Shown here: piece after piece, positions 50,488 to 59,388 of the stretch
Position numbering within the stretch: the stretch's first letter is position 1
Layout: each line of letters starts with the position of its first letter
Assembly: GCF_000307105.1 (NCBI RefSeq)
Contig: NC_018645.1
Location: 2,120,578 to 2,184,577 of the forward strand
Length of the DNA stretch: 64,000 bases
Source of the DNA: Desulfobacula toluolica Tol2
Lineage (GTDB): Bacteria > Desulfobacterota > Desulfobacteria > Desulfobacterales > Desulfobacteraceae
Direction of reading: 5' to 3'
Made by a program: the position numbers and the translations under genes
The notes under the pieces: generated by a model
Database searches by the model: none
Told to the model about the DNA's origin: nothing
What the model saw: the letters and a program-made list of their open reading frames with translations, nothing else

Positions 50488-51339
50488 CTATTCTTCAGGT
50501 TTCGGTAATGGCGGTATCAATGGCAAGATCTCCTCGAACACATTATTGAACGAGTAATCGCTATTTCCTTGCCAATGCTGTATGGCAATTATTTCCCGCA
50601 AAGAGAGACGCCCCTTTAGACTGGATATCCCATCTTCATAGAAATGAATGGGCATACGTTCAACTTCCGGAATGGATTTTTGAAACTCTTCCATCATTCG
50701 GGGATATGCGGCATTGATTTTTTCCATGGGGTTTTCGATAGTGGACGTAACCCTCTTCAGGTCGTTGATCACCTCCAACCCCTTATCGAAATAGTCCTGG
50801 TGTTTAGGGATAAATCCTTTCGAACCATCATGAAACTTATTCAAAAAAGTAATATCTTTAACCTTAGCAGCCTTTCTTGGTAAATATTTGTCGAAAAATA
50901 CGACTGCTTTGATGGCCCGATCAAAGGAATTGAGGTCAAGAACCATTTCCCTGTTGTTCCTGAAGAAAAAAGCCCCAAGAACGATCGGCCTTCTTTCAAT
51001 AGGGATATCCTTATATGTGCCCTTGAACTTCAATCTCTTGGCTTCCGCCTTGTACAGCCATACCCATCTATCTCGAAACGGATCATGTTGCATACAACGA
51101 AGTTTTAAAAATACCCGATGTATTTTTTCTGAATCCAACAAATCATAATGCAATCTGGCCAGCATATAGATTTCTTTGGTCATGGTAGTTAGGAGCCTTC
51201 TGTCCTCATTCCCTCCTTGAGGCATTAAATCCTTTGACACCTCTACTCTGGGGGCTGGCGATTGCCTGTTGGCGGCATTACGGATTGACATCGTTTTTTT
51301 AAGTCTTCTTTTATTCTTCTTTTTGCTTTTTTTTCCCAC
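50488..51339 (-). CDS. Uncharacterised 283-residue protein
   Basis: A soluble protein with a very basic N-terminus (MGKKSKKKNKRRLKK), a helical middle (TKEIYMLARLHYDLLDSEKI) and a Pro-rich end (LPLIPPLPKPEE). No catalytic motif or known domain is recognised. The basic arm suggests nucleic acid or ribosome contact. It is transcribed away from the C-protein gene with 644 bp of apparently non-coding DNA between them. It was probably brought in with the island. Confidence 0.6.
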   Translation of the reverse strand: MGKKSKKKNKRRLKKTMSIRNAANRQSPAPRVEVSKDLMPQGGNEDRRLLTTMTKEIYMLARLHYDLLDSEKIHRVFLKLRCMQHDPFRDRWVWLYKAEAKRLKFKGTYKDIPIERRPIVLGAFFFRNNREMVLDLNSFDRAIKAVVFFDKYLPRKAAKVKDITFLNKFHDGSKGFIPKHQDYFDKGLEVINDLKRVTSTIENPMEKINAAYPRMMEEFQKSIPEVERMPIHFYEDGISSLKGRLSLREIIAIQHWQGNSDYSFNNVFEEILPLIPPLPKPEE

Positions 51340-51983
51340 AAGCTACTCCCAATGATGAATCCACCAGCAAAACGTACTTTTTCCGATTTTTAAATTTTTA
51401 TCTTTACCCTCTATCTCGTTCAGATGCAATTCATATATTTCCCAAGCCTTTATTGAAGCGGCGTGGGGTACTTTTGTTATTTCTGACCTGGATCGAAAAT
51501 TTGGAAAATCAAATCAAGGGTCTGAAGTGAAGACTACCTACGTAACAATGTCCGCGTTTCATACGAATGAACACAGTAGACTATCCCTGTCAATCATCAC
51601 TTACCTAACAGGATAATGCCCAAAAAGTAAAATATCCAAATCAGCTTAATTTCCCATAATATCAATGAAAAAATTCTTACCACCATCCGAAATAGTTTGC
51701 AAAGTTTTATTCAACTCATCATATAAGTGTGGCACAAAACGTTTGACAATAAATCAAGGCTCATGTTGTGTTTCAGGGTCTTTTAGACCTCAGTTGCTCC
51801 AACTGTTTGAATTTATTTAAAATTTGCCAAGATTTTACAAATTATAATCTTGGGTATTATTTCCAATTATTTCAAACAATTATGGCTCACCATAAAAATA
51901 AGACCCCGGAATCCAACAAGAGCCTAAATCAAAATAGATTTAATGCTTTGAATGTTATTACGGGGAATGTCTAATAGGTTGCA
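51340..51983. other. Non-coding stretch with a possible gene relic
   Basis: There is no complete gene. On the minus strand, 51753-51646 stays open for about 35 codons and reads like a protein C-terminus (VPHLYDELNKTLQTISDGGK) ending in TAA. This is the place where a restriction gene would be expected downstream of a controller gene, so it may be a decayed remnant. Confidence 0.35.
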
Positions 51984-52277
51984 TTAGTAATGGCCATTTT
52001 CCTTTAAAAGCAAGGCTGTCAGTATAAAAATGCAGCCTGAAAGACATTCAGGGTAATAAATGTCGAAAAATTCAGAAGTTTCGATTTTAAGGACTGCGGA
52101 CAGGCGACAGATATTCACGATACTGATATTCCTTTTCCCCAGTTCCACGCTGCTGATATATGTTCTATCCAGGTCTGAAAGTTCAGCCAATTTTTCTTGG
52201 GATAGGCCTTTTGATGTTCTGAGCGAACGTAGTTTCTTCCCGAAAGCAGTTTTAATATTCTGGCAATCAATATCCAT
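51984..52277 (-). CDS. Restriction-modification controller-like (C protein) HTH regulator
   Basis: A 97-residue XRE-type HTH protein: FGKKLRSLRTSKGLSQEKLA, then LDRTYISSVELGKRNISIVN and a short C-terminal helix. This is the pattern and size of C proteins that time expression of type II restriction enzymes. Two C-boxes lie 26-51 bp upstream of its start, as in autoregulated C genes. No endonuclease or methylase is adjacent, so the R-M genes have been lost or lie elsewhere. An extra hydrophobic tail (CIFILTALLL) is unusual for the family. Confidence 0.8.
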   Translation of the reverse strand: MDIDCQNIKTAFGKKLRSLRTSKGLSQEKLAELSDLDRTYISSVELGKRNISIVNICRLSAVLKIETSEFFDIYYPECLSGCIFILTALLLKENGHY

Positions 52278-52302
52278 GATGCCTTAATATATTTGCCTTG
52301 AC

Positions 52303-52328
52303 GACTATCAGTCTACGGACTATAAGTC
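52303..52328 (-). promoter_or_regulatory. Twin C-boxes (operator of the controller gene)
   Basis: Read toward the gene on the minus strand: GACTTATAGTC, CGTA, GACTGATAGTC. Each box is the GACTnnnAGTC palindrome that defines C-protein operators, and the 4-base spacer equals that of characterised tandem sites. The flank ATGTGACTTATAGTCCGT also follows the known operator style. Confidence 0.85.
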
Positions 52329-52452
52329 ACATAAGTGTATTCTTGTTTCCTTTATACAAGGGTCCGATAAATGCCAAAAAATAATTTCATTAACTCCGTT
52401 TGCATCATAATTTTTAGATTGTGCAATCGCTACTAAATATTAAGAGGATGAT

Positions 52453-52827
52453 ATGGGATTTTTAAAAAACCTTACGATTAAAACCAACACTAAACGTGTT
52501 TTTTCTGACTTCAATAATGCTTACATGAATTTTTTTTCGAATAAACCGGAGGTTGGTATTAATGAGGCTCTTCGAGACTATTCATTTCTACAGACTATAC
52601 CTGTTAAAGGTTTAACTGGAGGTGCTATGGCGGATGCGTCTATTTTTCATGAATATATGACGACCCTTCCAGAGGATGAAAATTTCATGCTCCTTTTCCA
52701 GCTTATTTGGTCAATTGTATCTTATGAATTACAATACGATGATACGATAGGAAACGATAAGGATATGCAACTTGTGATGAAGACTTTAGAATCCCAGATA
52801 AATAAAGGAAGAAGTAGGTATTCCTGA
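52453..52827 (+). CDS. Uncharacterised 124-residue protein
   Basis: A soluble, mostly helical acidic protein (ENFMLLFQLIWSIVSYELQY near 80) without recognised motif. It diverges from the controller gene, with the C-boxes 125-150 bp upstream of its start, so it may be co-regulated. AAGAGGATG overlaps the ATG context, giving a fair ribosome site. Confidence 0.6.
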   Translation: MGFLKNLTIKTNTKRVFSDFNNAYMNFFSNKPEVGINEALRDYSFLQTIPVKGLTGGAMADASIFHEYMTTLPEDENFMLLFQLIWSIVSYELQYDDTIGNDKDMQLVMKTLESQINKGRSRYS

Positions 52828-52929
52828 TGTCTGTCAAAAAAAGGTTATGATTGAAAAATCGATTATAATGTTAGAGCGAAGTGATAGCCAAATGAAGTTC
52901 TGGCTTGTTATTTAAGTTTTGTTAATTTC

Positions 52930-52958
52930 AAGAATTGGTACATTTTGTACTCATTCTT
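52930..52958. repeat. 29-bp palindrome, copy 2
   Basis: The arms begin AAGAATTGGTACA and end TGTACTCATTCTT around TTT, matching the palindrome at 40163-40191. It lies in the 263-bp gap between two small plus-strand genes. Confidence 0.6.
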
Positions 52959-53411
52959 GAAATGATTTTCCAGAAAATGTAATAAATCGTTTATGCGAAC
53001 GGGCCTGATAGCTGGAAAAAAGAGATTATATTGAAGCAGTTAGCGAAAGGTGTAGTATAGGCATAGGAAACAGTAAAAGGAGATAAAGGCATGAATCATA
53101 AAGAATCTTACGTTGGAACTGCGATGGTCGTTTGGTTTATCACGTCCATTGTAGGTTTTATTGATAGTGGAGGCTGTGATGTAAGATTTTTTTCCTTAAA
53201 ATTCTTATTTTTTCTTTTGGGTGGAGTCTTTATTCTTTCGAGCATTTTTGGATATATTTTTACAATGTTATTTGGATACGCCACATCAATAGTTTTAAAA
53301 AACTCTGAACTTGTCTCATTTGATCCAGAAAGGGAAAATATCGCCCTCATCCTAAAGATTGGTAAAATAATAAAGTAAGCGATGTTTTAACCCCACTCAG
53401 GGGGCGGAAGG

Positions 53412-54944
53412 TCAAGCCAACTGTTTTTTATCGACATTGTATGGAAGCAACGCCTTAAAATCATCTTCCGTCATAGCCTCAGGCAAGTGTTCAAACAGAT
53501 ATTTGAGATACCAATATGGCTCCAGCCCATTTGATTTGGCTGTTTCAATCAAGCTGTAAATCAGTGCACTGGCCCGGGCACCCTTAACGGTGTCCGAGAA
53601 AAGCCAATTCTTTCGTCCGACCACAAAAGGTCGGATGGCATTTTCAACCAGATTGTTATCAGGCCTGATGATTCCGTCGGTCGTGTATTGGATGAGCCTG
53701 TGCCATTGGTTGAGAGTATAATGGATCGCCTTGCCAAGCAGACTTTTGGGAGGAACTTTTTCCACTCTTGCATCAAGCCATTTCTTGAACTCTTCTAAAA
53801 TTGGAACCGCTTCTTTTTGCCTCCGAGCATATAATTGGTCAGGCGTTAATTCCTGCACCCGGGCTTCTTTTTCAATTTTATAAAGCAGACTGATATACTT
53901 TAAAGCGGTGCCGGCATTGCCCGACGAACTCTTTTTATTCCCTGCAGCTTTTGTTACATTTTTAAATCCCCTGCGGGCGTGAGTCCAGCATGCCACATGA
54001 ATGATATCTGTTATTTTGTCCAGAAAATCATATCCTTTATAGCCATCCGTCTGAACAATGCCTTTGTATCCATTCAAAAATGATGCGGCAACATCTCCGG
54101 ATCGTGTCGGATGATATTGGAATTGAATAATTGGCATATCAGGCGGACCACCTCTAAAAATCCACATATATGATTTTGATTTCCGGGGGCCCTTTAAGAC
54201 CAGAAGAGGTGTTTCATCAGCACCAATCATCGGGCTTGCCAGTATGTCCTTTTGCATCATGTCGATTAGAATATCACAGGCGTCAGCGACTTTCATGGCC
54301 CATGTACACATGGTCGACCGGCCAAGTTCAATACCGATCCTGGTAAATTGCTTTTCCTGACGGTAAAACGGCAGGGCATCTGCAAATTTTGCGGTCAGAA
54401 TATGTGCCAGAAGGCCCGGGGTAGCAATGCTTTTGGGGATAATCTGTTCAGGCATCCTGGCAATTGACACGGTGGGGCCGTCGTCTTCCACACCTTCACA
54501 ATTTTTGCAGGCGTATTTATACCGGATGTTTCGAAGTACCCTTACTTTGGCAGGGATATAGTCCAGTTGTTCTGACTCTTCCTGGCCGATGCGTTCCTTA
54601 AGGCAACCGCAGTTGCACTGTCTTTCATCCTCGCTGAGTTCATGTATAACATCTATACGGGGAAGATCGGCGGGTAAAGGCTTGCGGCCACGTTTTTTAC
54701 GGGTATGTTCACCAATCGTTACGTCTTCCTCCTCTTTTTCCAGGATAGGAAGTTCGGGTTCAGGCATATCGAACAGAGACATTTGCCCGTCATCTTTAGG
54801 CGTTTTCTCTGATTTGCGACCAAAGATCATATTCTGAAGTGATTTAACCTGCTCTTTAAGGATTTGATTCTCATCAATCAAATCACAAGCAATTTTCTTC
54901 ACTTCATCCAGATTCCGATTACCTTTTACCTTGCCTTTAGTCAT
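53412..54944 (-). CDS. tnpC: IS66 transposase TnpC (copy 2)
   Basis: 510 residues, identical in protein sequence to the TnpC of copy 1. One synonymous base difference is visible (GAC/GAT near 53931). The DDE residues described for copy 1 are all kept, so both copies appear competent. Confidence 0.95.
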   Translation of the reverse strand: MTKGKVKGNRNLDEVKKIACDLIDENQILKEQVKSLQNMIFGRKSEKTPKDDGQMSLFDMPEPELPILEKEEEDVTIGEHTRKKRGRKPLPADLPRIDVIHELSEDERQCNCGCLKERIGQEESEQLDYIPAKVRVLRNIRYKYACKNCEGVEDDGPTVSIARMPEQIIPKSIATPGLLAHILTAKFADALPFYRQEKQFTRIGIELGRSTMCTWAMKVADACDILIDMMQKDILASPMIGADETPLLVLKGPRKSKSYMWIFRGGPPDMPIIQFQYHPTRSGDVAASFLNGYKGIVQTDGYKGYDFLDKITDIIHVACWTHARRGFKNVTKAAGNKKSSSGNAGTALKYISLLYKIEKEARVQELTPDQLYARRQKEAVPILEEFKKWLDARVEKVPPKSLLGKAIHYTLNQWHRLIQYTTDGIIRPDNNLVENAIRPFVVGRKNWLFSDTVKGARASALIYSLIETAKSNGLEPYWYLKYLFEHLPEAMTEDDFKALLPYNVDKKQLA

Positions 54945-54988
54945 GGACTGTATATACCATAACCACGGGCTTTTTCATAGTTTTAACA

Positions 54989-55336
54989 TCAATAAATCAT
55001 GGAATATTTCAAGGGTTTATGTGCCTGATTTATATTCAGGCCGTCAACTAACCAGGACAACTCTCGACTGGTAATATTCATGACATCGTCAGATGTTTTC
55101 GGCCACTTGAAACGGTCTTTTTCAAGACGTTTCTGCCACATACAGAAGCCATTTTTATCCCAGTATAAAATTTTTAAAATGGTCTGCGTCCGGTTGCAGA
55201 ATACAAACAAGTTGGAGGAAAATATGTCAAGTTGCATCTGTTCACTGACAATGACGGACAATCCGTTAATAGCTTTGCGCATATCCGTTGCGCCTAAGAA
55301 TAGATAGACCTTGGTGTCTGACGGAAAATTCATCAT
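54989..55336 (-). CDS. tnpB: IS66 accessory protein TnpB (copy 2)
   Basis: 115 residues, identical to the copy 1 protein, with the same 44-bp gap before tnpC and 4-bp overlap with tnpA. Confidence 0.93.
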   Translation of the reverse strand: MMNFPSDTKVYLFLGATDMRKAINGLSVIVSEQMQLDIFSSNLFVFCNRTQTILKILYWDKNGFCMWQKRLEKDRFKWPKTSDDVMNITSRELSWLVDGLNINQAHKPLKYSMIY

Positions 55337-55653
55337 TGGACAGCCTTCAATACAGAAAGCACCTGCTCAAGGGTTTCTTTCTTAAAACCGTCAGGGATTT
55401 CCACTTGCAGTTCCCGGCCTATATTCAGTTTTAGCCCTGCTTGACAAAAGTGAGTCGGCACAGGAACCTGAACCAGTCCTGTGGGCTGATTTGGTTTACC
55501 GAATTTAATCTTCCAATAGGTGAACCTGTTCGGCCTCAGGCCATTCTGGCGGCAGTACTCTATTTGGGACAGGCGGGATTCAGTCCATTGATCGATATGT
55601 GTTTTCCAGAATATTGCCTTTTCTTCGTTTATTTTCTTCCACGATTTGCTCAA
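55333..55653 (-). CDS. tnpA: IS66 accessory protein TnpA (copy 2)
   Basis: 106 residues, identical to copy 1. One silent base differs near 55392 (CAG against CGG on the plus strand), and another difference lies just upstream of the gene near 55677. Confidence 0.9.
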   Translation of the reverse strand: MSKSWKKINEEKAIFWKTHIDQWTESRLSQIEYCRQNGLRPNRFTYWKIKFGKPNQPTGLVQVPVPTHFCQAGLKLNIGRELQVEIPDGFKKETLEQVLSVLKAVQ

Positions 55654-55904
55654 TACACACCTCCTTTTTGAGAAGAGATATTAAGCGAAATCTGGAGGCC
55701 TTAGTAGATGGGGTTTAATTACCGCTTACATAATAAAATATTTAGAGGTTGTTATAGTTTTAATAATAACGGCATTTTGTTTCAGAGCCATATTCTGTTA
55801 GGGTTAACCGCCCTTTTTATTCCAAGCATAATAATACAATTACACTGTCTGCCTGACATATACATCTCATAAAGACTTCTTTGCGAAACCATAATATAAT
55901 TATG

Positions 55905-56279
55905 CTAATCTCCTGTCTCTCTCTTTTCCAATTCTATCAAATACTCAGTCAATCCAGTGATTTTAATTCTGTCTTTCTCTAATCCAAGTTCTGCTGACTT
56001 TAAAACCTTAAAGGCCCTTACAAGATCCACCAAGGAAGCATCCTCTATTTTTTCCGGTGTTACTGCTTCAAGAATCCTTGCCTGTAATGATGTCAGCTGC
56101 AGAGTTTGTAAAGACCTGTATTTTAGTAAAATCCCTTTTTTTGATTTTATCTCAGCAATACGCTTTGCCAACGTAACGTGAGAAACTCCAAGTGTTTTGG
56201 CAATTTCCTTCTGGGTCATTCCCTTAGAAAACATCGAATGTAACACAACAGGATTTATTTCTTTTCTCTTTCTTCCCAT
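55905..56279 (-). CDS. HTH protein of the island replication module
   Basis: 124 residues. The N-terminal half is an HTH (MFSKGMTQKEIAKTLGVSHV and TLAKRIAEIKSKKG), and the C-terminal half is helical (LVRAFKVLKSAELGLEKDRI). It resembles small regulators or small-terminase-like DNA-binding proteins of phages and satellites. It lies downstream of the primase gene on the same strand. Role unproven. Confidence 0.65.
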   Translation of the reverse strand: MGRKRKEINPVVLHSMFSKGMTQKEIAKTLGVSHVTLAKRIAEIKSKKGILLKYRSLQTLQLTSLQARILEAVTPEKIEDASLVDLVRAFKVLKSAELGLEKDRIKITGLTEYLIELEKRETGD

Positions 56280-56576
56280 AAGAACCTCAGTTTATTTTTA
56301 TTGAACCATTATTGAACTGGATTTCTTTCTTTTTTCGTTTCGTTTTTGGGGTTGAATGTTGCGCGAATTGCCGTTTTATGGGCCGTAATAGGCCATATAA
56401 CGGGCGTTGGCGCATTACCGAATATCAATGATCAATTAAATGTTTGCCGCATTATGATTGATTTTAATTGATTCGGAATAATGGAAGGAATGGAAGGAAC
56501 AATAAGACTGCTTCGATATCAATAGAATGATTTTTGAAAAAATTTATTTTTATTAAAAATCATTCCATTGTTCCAA
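56280..56576. other. Intergenic stretch in the replication module
   Basis: 297 bp, A/T-rich, with alternating GC pieces (GGGCCGTAATAGGCC). No gene is seen. It is a candidate for the element's origin or for the promoter of the HTH gene; no iteron array is evident by eye. Confidence 0.35.
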
Positions 56577-58091
56577 TCATTCCAGATAATACGAATAATC
56601 TTGTTTTAAGCCAATACCAAGGTAGTATATGCCGTTAGACCGTTTCACCTTGAATTTTTTTCTAATTTCTGCTCCAAAAGATTTTAGTCCTAATGCATCA
56701 TAGCCACTATCCCTACACCAATCTTTATATGCTTCATACAAATTGCTCGATTTAATCTGCTGGCCATCTTTTTCAATACAGGCCTCATCAATAAACAGCC
56801 TGATTGGATCACTCTGTTTTTTATATTCAGCGGTTGCCAAAAGAACTTCCTTTGGAGGTTTTAAAGTAATCCTTTGGTATTCTAAACAGCCTTGAACAAG
56901 CCAACTCAATATCCCTTCAGCTTCTTCCTTGAGTTTATCGGGCAAATCTTTGTCGATTTCACATTGTGAAAGCCCTTTTGGATTTTCAACAAAAGAAACA
57001 TTAAAAGGTACAAGGTGAACTCTCTTCCAAAATGCGAATTCATCTTCTCCGCCTGGTATTTTAGGTTCGTGGTTAGTTATTAGCAGCAAGGTATGACTTG
57101 GGGGAAAACGACGTTCCGATTTACCGTACATCGGTCTGCCTACTAATTCATCCCCTCCAGTCAACCATTTGACTACTCCTGTATCCAATTTATTTTGTTT
57201 ATTCGTCTCACTACACCATATAAGTCTTTTACCCTTTAAGTCTAAAATGTCTGGATTAGGTGATGAGCTCGATATTGTTCTTCCTTGATCAAGTAACAAA
57301 CCAGATTTTACAGGACCACCTAAAGGGCCTAAAATATGGTACATAATTTGAAGCAATGTGGTTTTCCCGTTACGACCATTTCCACACATTATTACAAAGA
57401 TATGTTCACGAGAAGTTCCTAAAAGGGAATATCCAAAAAGCCGCTGGATATAATCAATGATATCTTGGTTGCCATTGAAAACACCCTTCAAAAAATTCAA
57501 AAAAGTTAATGGGCTTGGAGAATTCGCAGAATATATTATTGGTGAGGCTGATTTTATATACTGACCAGGCATCCCTTGAGTAAGTTTACCGGTTTTTAGA
57601 TTTATTATACCGTTGGCACATGGAAATAGGTTTGAAGCGTTATTCCACTCATCTCCGGAAATACCCAAAGAGTTTTTCCCACTGGAAGCAAGCTGCAGAA
57701 CCGCCTTTTTACGATACATCGTATGCAGAGCGCTTATTCTTTTTTTGATATATTTAGAATAACCTCCAAATGTCTTGGAAGCTTCATCATCTCCGTCTTT
57801 TGTAGCTTCAACAGATTGAATACTGTATTTAGTTGCAAGCCTGCCGTAGGCATAAATAAGCTTTCCGAATCCATCATATACTTCTTGAACCTTGTCTATT
57901 TCCCAGAAATTACCGTTAAACTTGAACCAAGTTTTGTCTGAATGGTCATAACAAAACCTTCCTTTGTTCAATTTTATAAAAAGCTTCGTATCACCATCCT
58001 GATTTGATTCTAAGGCTTCCCAAATATCTTTTTCTGAGAAGAGTTCTCCCGTGGAAAAATCTGAATTTATTGGTTTTGGCATAGGTATCAA
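56577..58091 (-). CDS. P4-family primase/helicase (D5-like SF3 ATPase)
   Basis: 504 residues. The N-terminal and middle parts form a D5_N-type domain (GISGDEWNNASNLFPCANGI and NLKTGKLTQGMPG). The SF3 helicase Walker A is CGNGRNGKTTLLQIM near 240 and Walker B is KRLIWCSETNKQ near 285. A C-terminal winged-helix-like region follows (DGQQIKSSNLYEAYKDWCRD). The zinc-finger/Toprim primase part of full P4 alpha (777 residues) is missing, so this is the helicase half. It would open the origin of the excised element. Confidence 0.88.
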   Translation of the reverse strand: MIPMPKPINSDFSTGELFSEKDIWEALESNQDGDTKLFIKLNKGRFCYDHSDKTWFKFNGNFWEIDKVQEVYDGFGKLIYAYGRLATKYSIQSVEATKDGDDEASKTFGGYSKYIKKRISALHTMYRKKAVLQLASSGKNSLGISGDEWNNASNLFPCANGIINLKTGKLTQGMPGQYIKSASPIIYSANSPSPLTFLNFLKGVFNGNQDIIDYIQRLFGYSLLGTSREHIFVIMCGNGRNGKTTLLQIMYHILGPLGGPVKSGLLLDQGRTISSSSPNPDILDLKGKRLIWCSETNKQNKLDTGVVKWLTGGDELVGRPMYGKSERRFPPSHTLLLITNHEPKIPGGEDEFAFWKRVHLVPFNVSFVENPKGLSQCEIDKDLPDKLKEEAEGILSWLVQGCLEYQRITLKPPKEVLLATAEYKKQSDPIRLFIDEACIEKDGQQIKSSNLYEAYKDWCRDSGYDALGLKSFGAEIRKKFKVKRSNGIYYLGIGLKQDYSYYLE

Positions 58092-58106
58092 GGGAACACT
58101 TTAAGC

Positions 58107-58343
58107 TTAATCAATTTCGCGAGCGCGTAAGGATAACCAATCGCACAGATCATCAACATGATACACGACCTTCCGGCCAACTCTGTAGCGTTGTGGACCA
58201 AGGCCCTTGCTATCTAAATTGGCGAGGGTTCTTGGGTGAAGGATACCACCCGAAAACTCTCCCACTTTTTCTCTGGAAACATAAGTAGAAGGCCATTTAT
58301 CAGCCATTGAATGGAACTTTTTTAGAATTGATGAAAAGGACAT
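58107..58343 (-). CDS. AlpA/MerR-like HTH protein (candidate excisionase)
   Basis: 78 residues with an HTH_17-type pattern: YVSREKVGEFSGGILHPRTL, NLDSKGLGPQRYRVGRKVVY and VDDLCDWL. AlpA-type proteins activate or direct excision of P4-like elements. It lies 15 bp before the primase gene in the same direction. AGGTG precedes the ATG. Excisionase against regulator cannot be decided from sequence. Confidence 0.8.
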   Translation of the reverse strand: MSFSSILKKFHSMADKWPSTYVSREKVGEFSGGILHPRTLANLDSKGLGPQRYRVGRKVVYHVDDLCDWLSLRAREID

Positions 58344-58433
58344 AACACCTCCGTAAATACATTCGTTATCATTTACGTATGGTTATACCTCATTGTGAAT
58401 AATATGAACCGGGGATAGAATGCGGTGTCAGTA

Positions 58434-59219
58434 TTATTCCGGGATTAAAATGTGTTTTCTATATCCACCATTTATAAGCTCTTTCGCAGTTTTATAGTTC
58501 TTTTTAACCTTGCCATTCGCTGGATAGTCTGTATCCCTATTATCATCATTCGGATAAATCTCAGATGCAATCTCCCTGGTTTTAGCATTGTCAGAATATC
58601 CATCAAATATTCTTAGATAGACAGCGAATTTATCCAAATGTGTTTTTGGGGATTCGACCTTTAATTTATCAGTTTTCTTCAAAGCTTCTTGTGTGTGAAG
58701 TAAAAGTTCTTGAGCCTTTTTAAGTTGAGGTTTGATTGGCAATCTTAGATCGAAAATCAGATTTGCTTTGCCATCTGGTACGTTTAGCGGTTTAATTTTT
58801 TCAATATCATCAATGGGTGTTCCGAGATGGAACTCATTTAGCCGACTGAGTTGGATATCCCCGTATTGCCTCTCAAAAATAATATATGGACTATTAACAT
58901 CTGGATTGCATAACCAGCAAAGTCCCCATTTTGATACTGTGGACTTCTTTTGAGGTGCAATGAAAAACCATGGATCATTAATGTCCAAATCTTCAAAACC
59001 CTCCAGCTCCTTTTTTTCAAGGTAATGCTGTAATTCGCGTTCCCAATCCTTCCGATACTCAGCATTCCTTCTTATAAATTGCCAAGCGTAAAATTGCTTT
59101 TCGGTCCAAAAACCTGGCTTAAAGGCATAATCATCTGGATTGCGCCAGTCAGGTGACCTGACAGTTTTTTTATTTGATTCCAATATATTATTCTCCTGTT
59201 GCATATCGAAGGTGGACAA
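58434..59219 (-). CDS. DUF6499-like DNA-binding/regulatory protein
   Basis: 261 residues. Near 23-65 it has the DWRNPDDYAF and WQFIRRNAEYRKDWEREL motifs typical of the transcriptional-regulator-like DUF6499 domain found in integrative elements. The C-terminal part (KTREIASEIYPNDDNRDTDY) resembles the DUF2285-type partner helix region. It probably regulates the island's early genes. It lies between integrase and AlpA-like genes on the same strand. Confidence 0.7.
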   Translation of the reverse strand: MSTFDMQQENNILESNKKTVRSPDWRNPDDYAFKPGFWTEKQFYAWQFIRRNAEYRKDWERELQHYLEKKELEGFEDLDINDPWFFIAPQKKSTVSKWGLCWLCNPDVNSPYIIFERQYGDIQLSRLNEFHLGTPIDDIEKIKPLNVPDGKANLIFDLRLPIKPQLKKAQELLLHTQEALKKTDKLKVESPKTHLDKFAVYLRIFDGYSDNAKTREIASEIYPNDDNRDTDYPANGKVKKNYKTAKELINGGYRKHILIPE

Positions 59220-59388
59220 AGTCTTACGCTCCCATTATAAATCTACTTTCTCTTTAACCCTCTTTAATGGGAAACCTTCCCATTCGATCTTTTAACAATG
59301 GAGTTTTGCTCCATTGCCTTTACAGCCTGTTTTAAGTCGTCGTCGGCCAGCTTGCTATACCAGTTCAAACCGGTTAATTACTCCGATT

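Larger units (their letters stand above)
53375..55729 (-). mobile_element. IS66-family insertion sequence, copy 2
   Basis: 2355 bp, the same length as copy 1, with the same GTAAGCG ends and an 8-bp target duplication ATAATAAA at 53367-53374 and 55730-55737. It interrupts the membrane protein gene that starts at 53091. Confidence 0.95.
53091..55801 (+). pseudogene. Small membrane protein gene interrupted by IS66 copy 2
   Basis: The frame runs from ATG 53091 (AAAAGGAGATAAAG leader) through two hydrophobic helices (11-25 and 40-65) and meets the IS at 53375, whose first bases supply a stop. Removing the IS and one ATAATAAA duplication lets the frame continue at 55738. There it gains a third helix (VVIVLIITAFCF) and ends at TAG 55799-55801. 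The original product would have been about 115 residues. The truncated 95-residue form may still be made. Function unknown. Confidence 0.75.

Noticed and set aside
51768-51974. 68-codon plus-strand frame between the controller and the 283-residue gene
   Set aside because: Low-complexity composition, no ribosome site and no partner; treated as non-coding.
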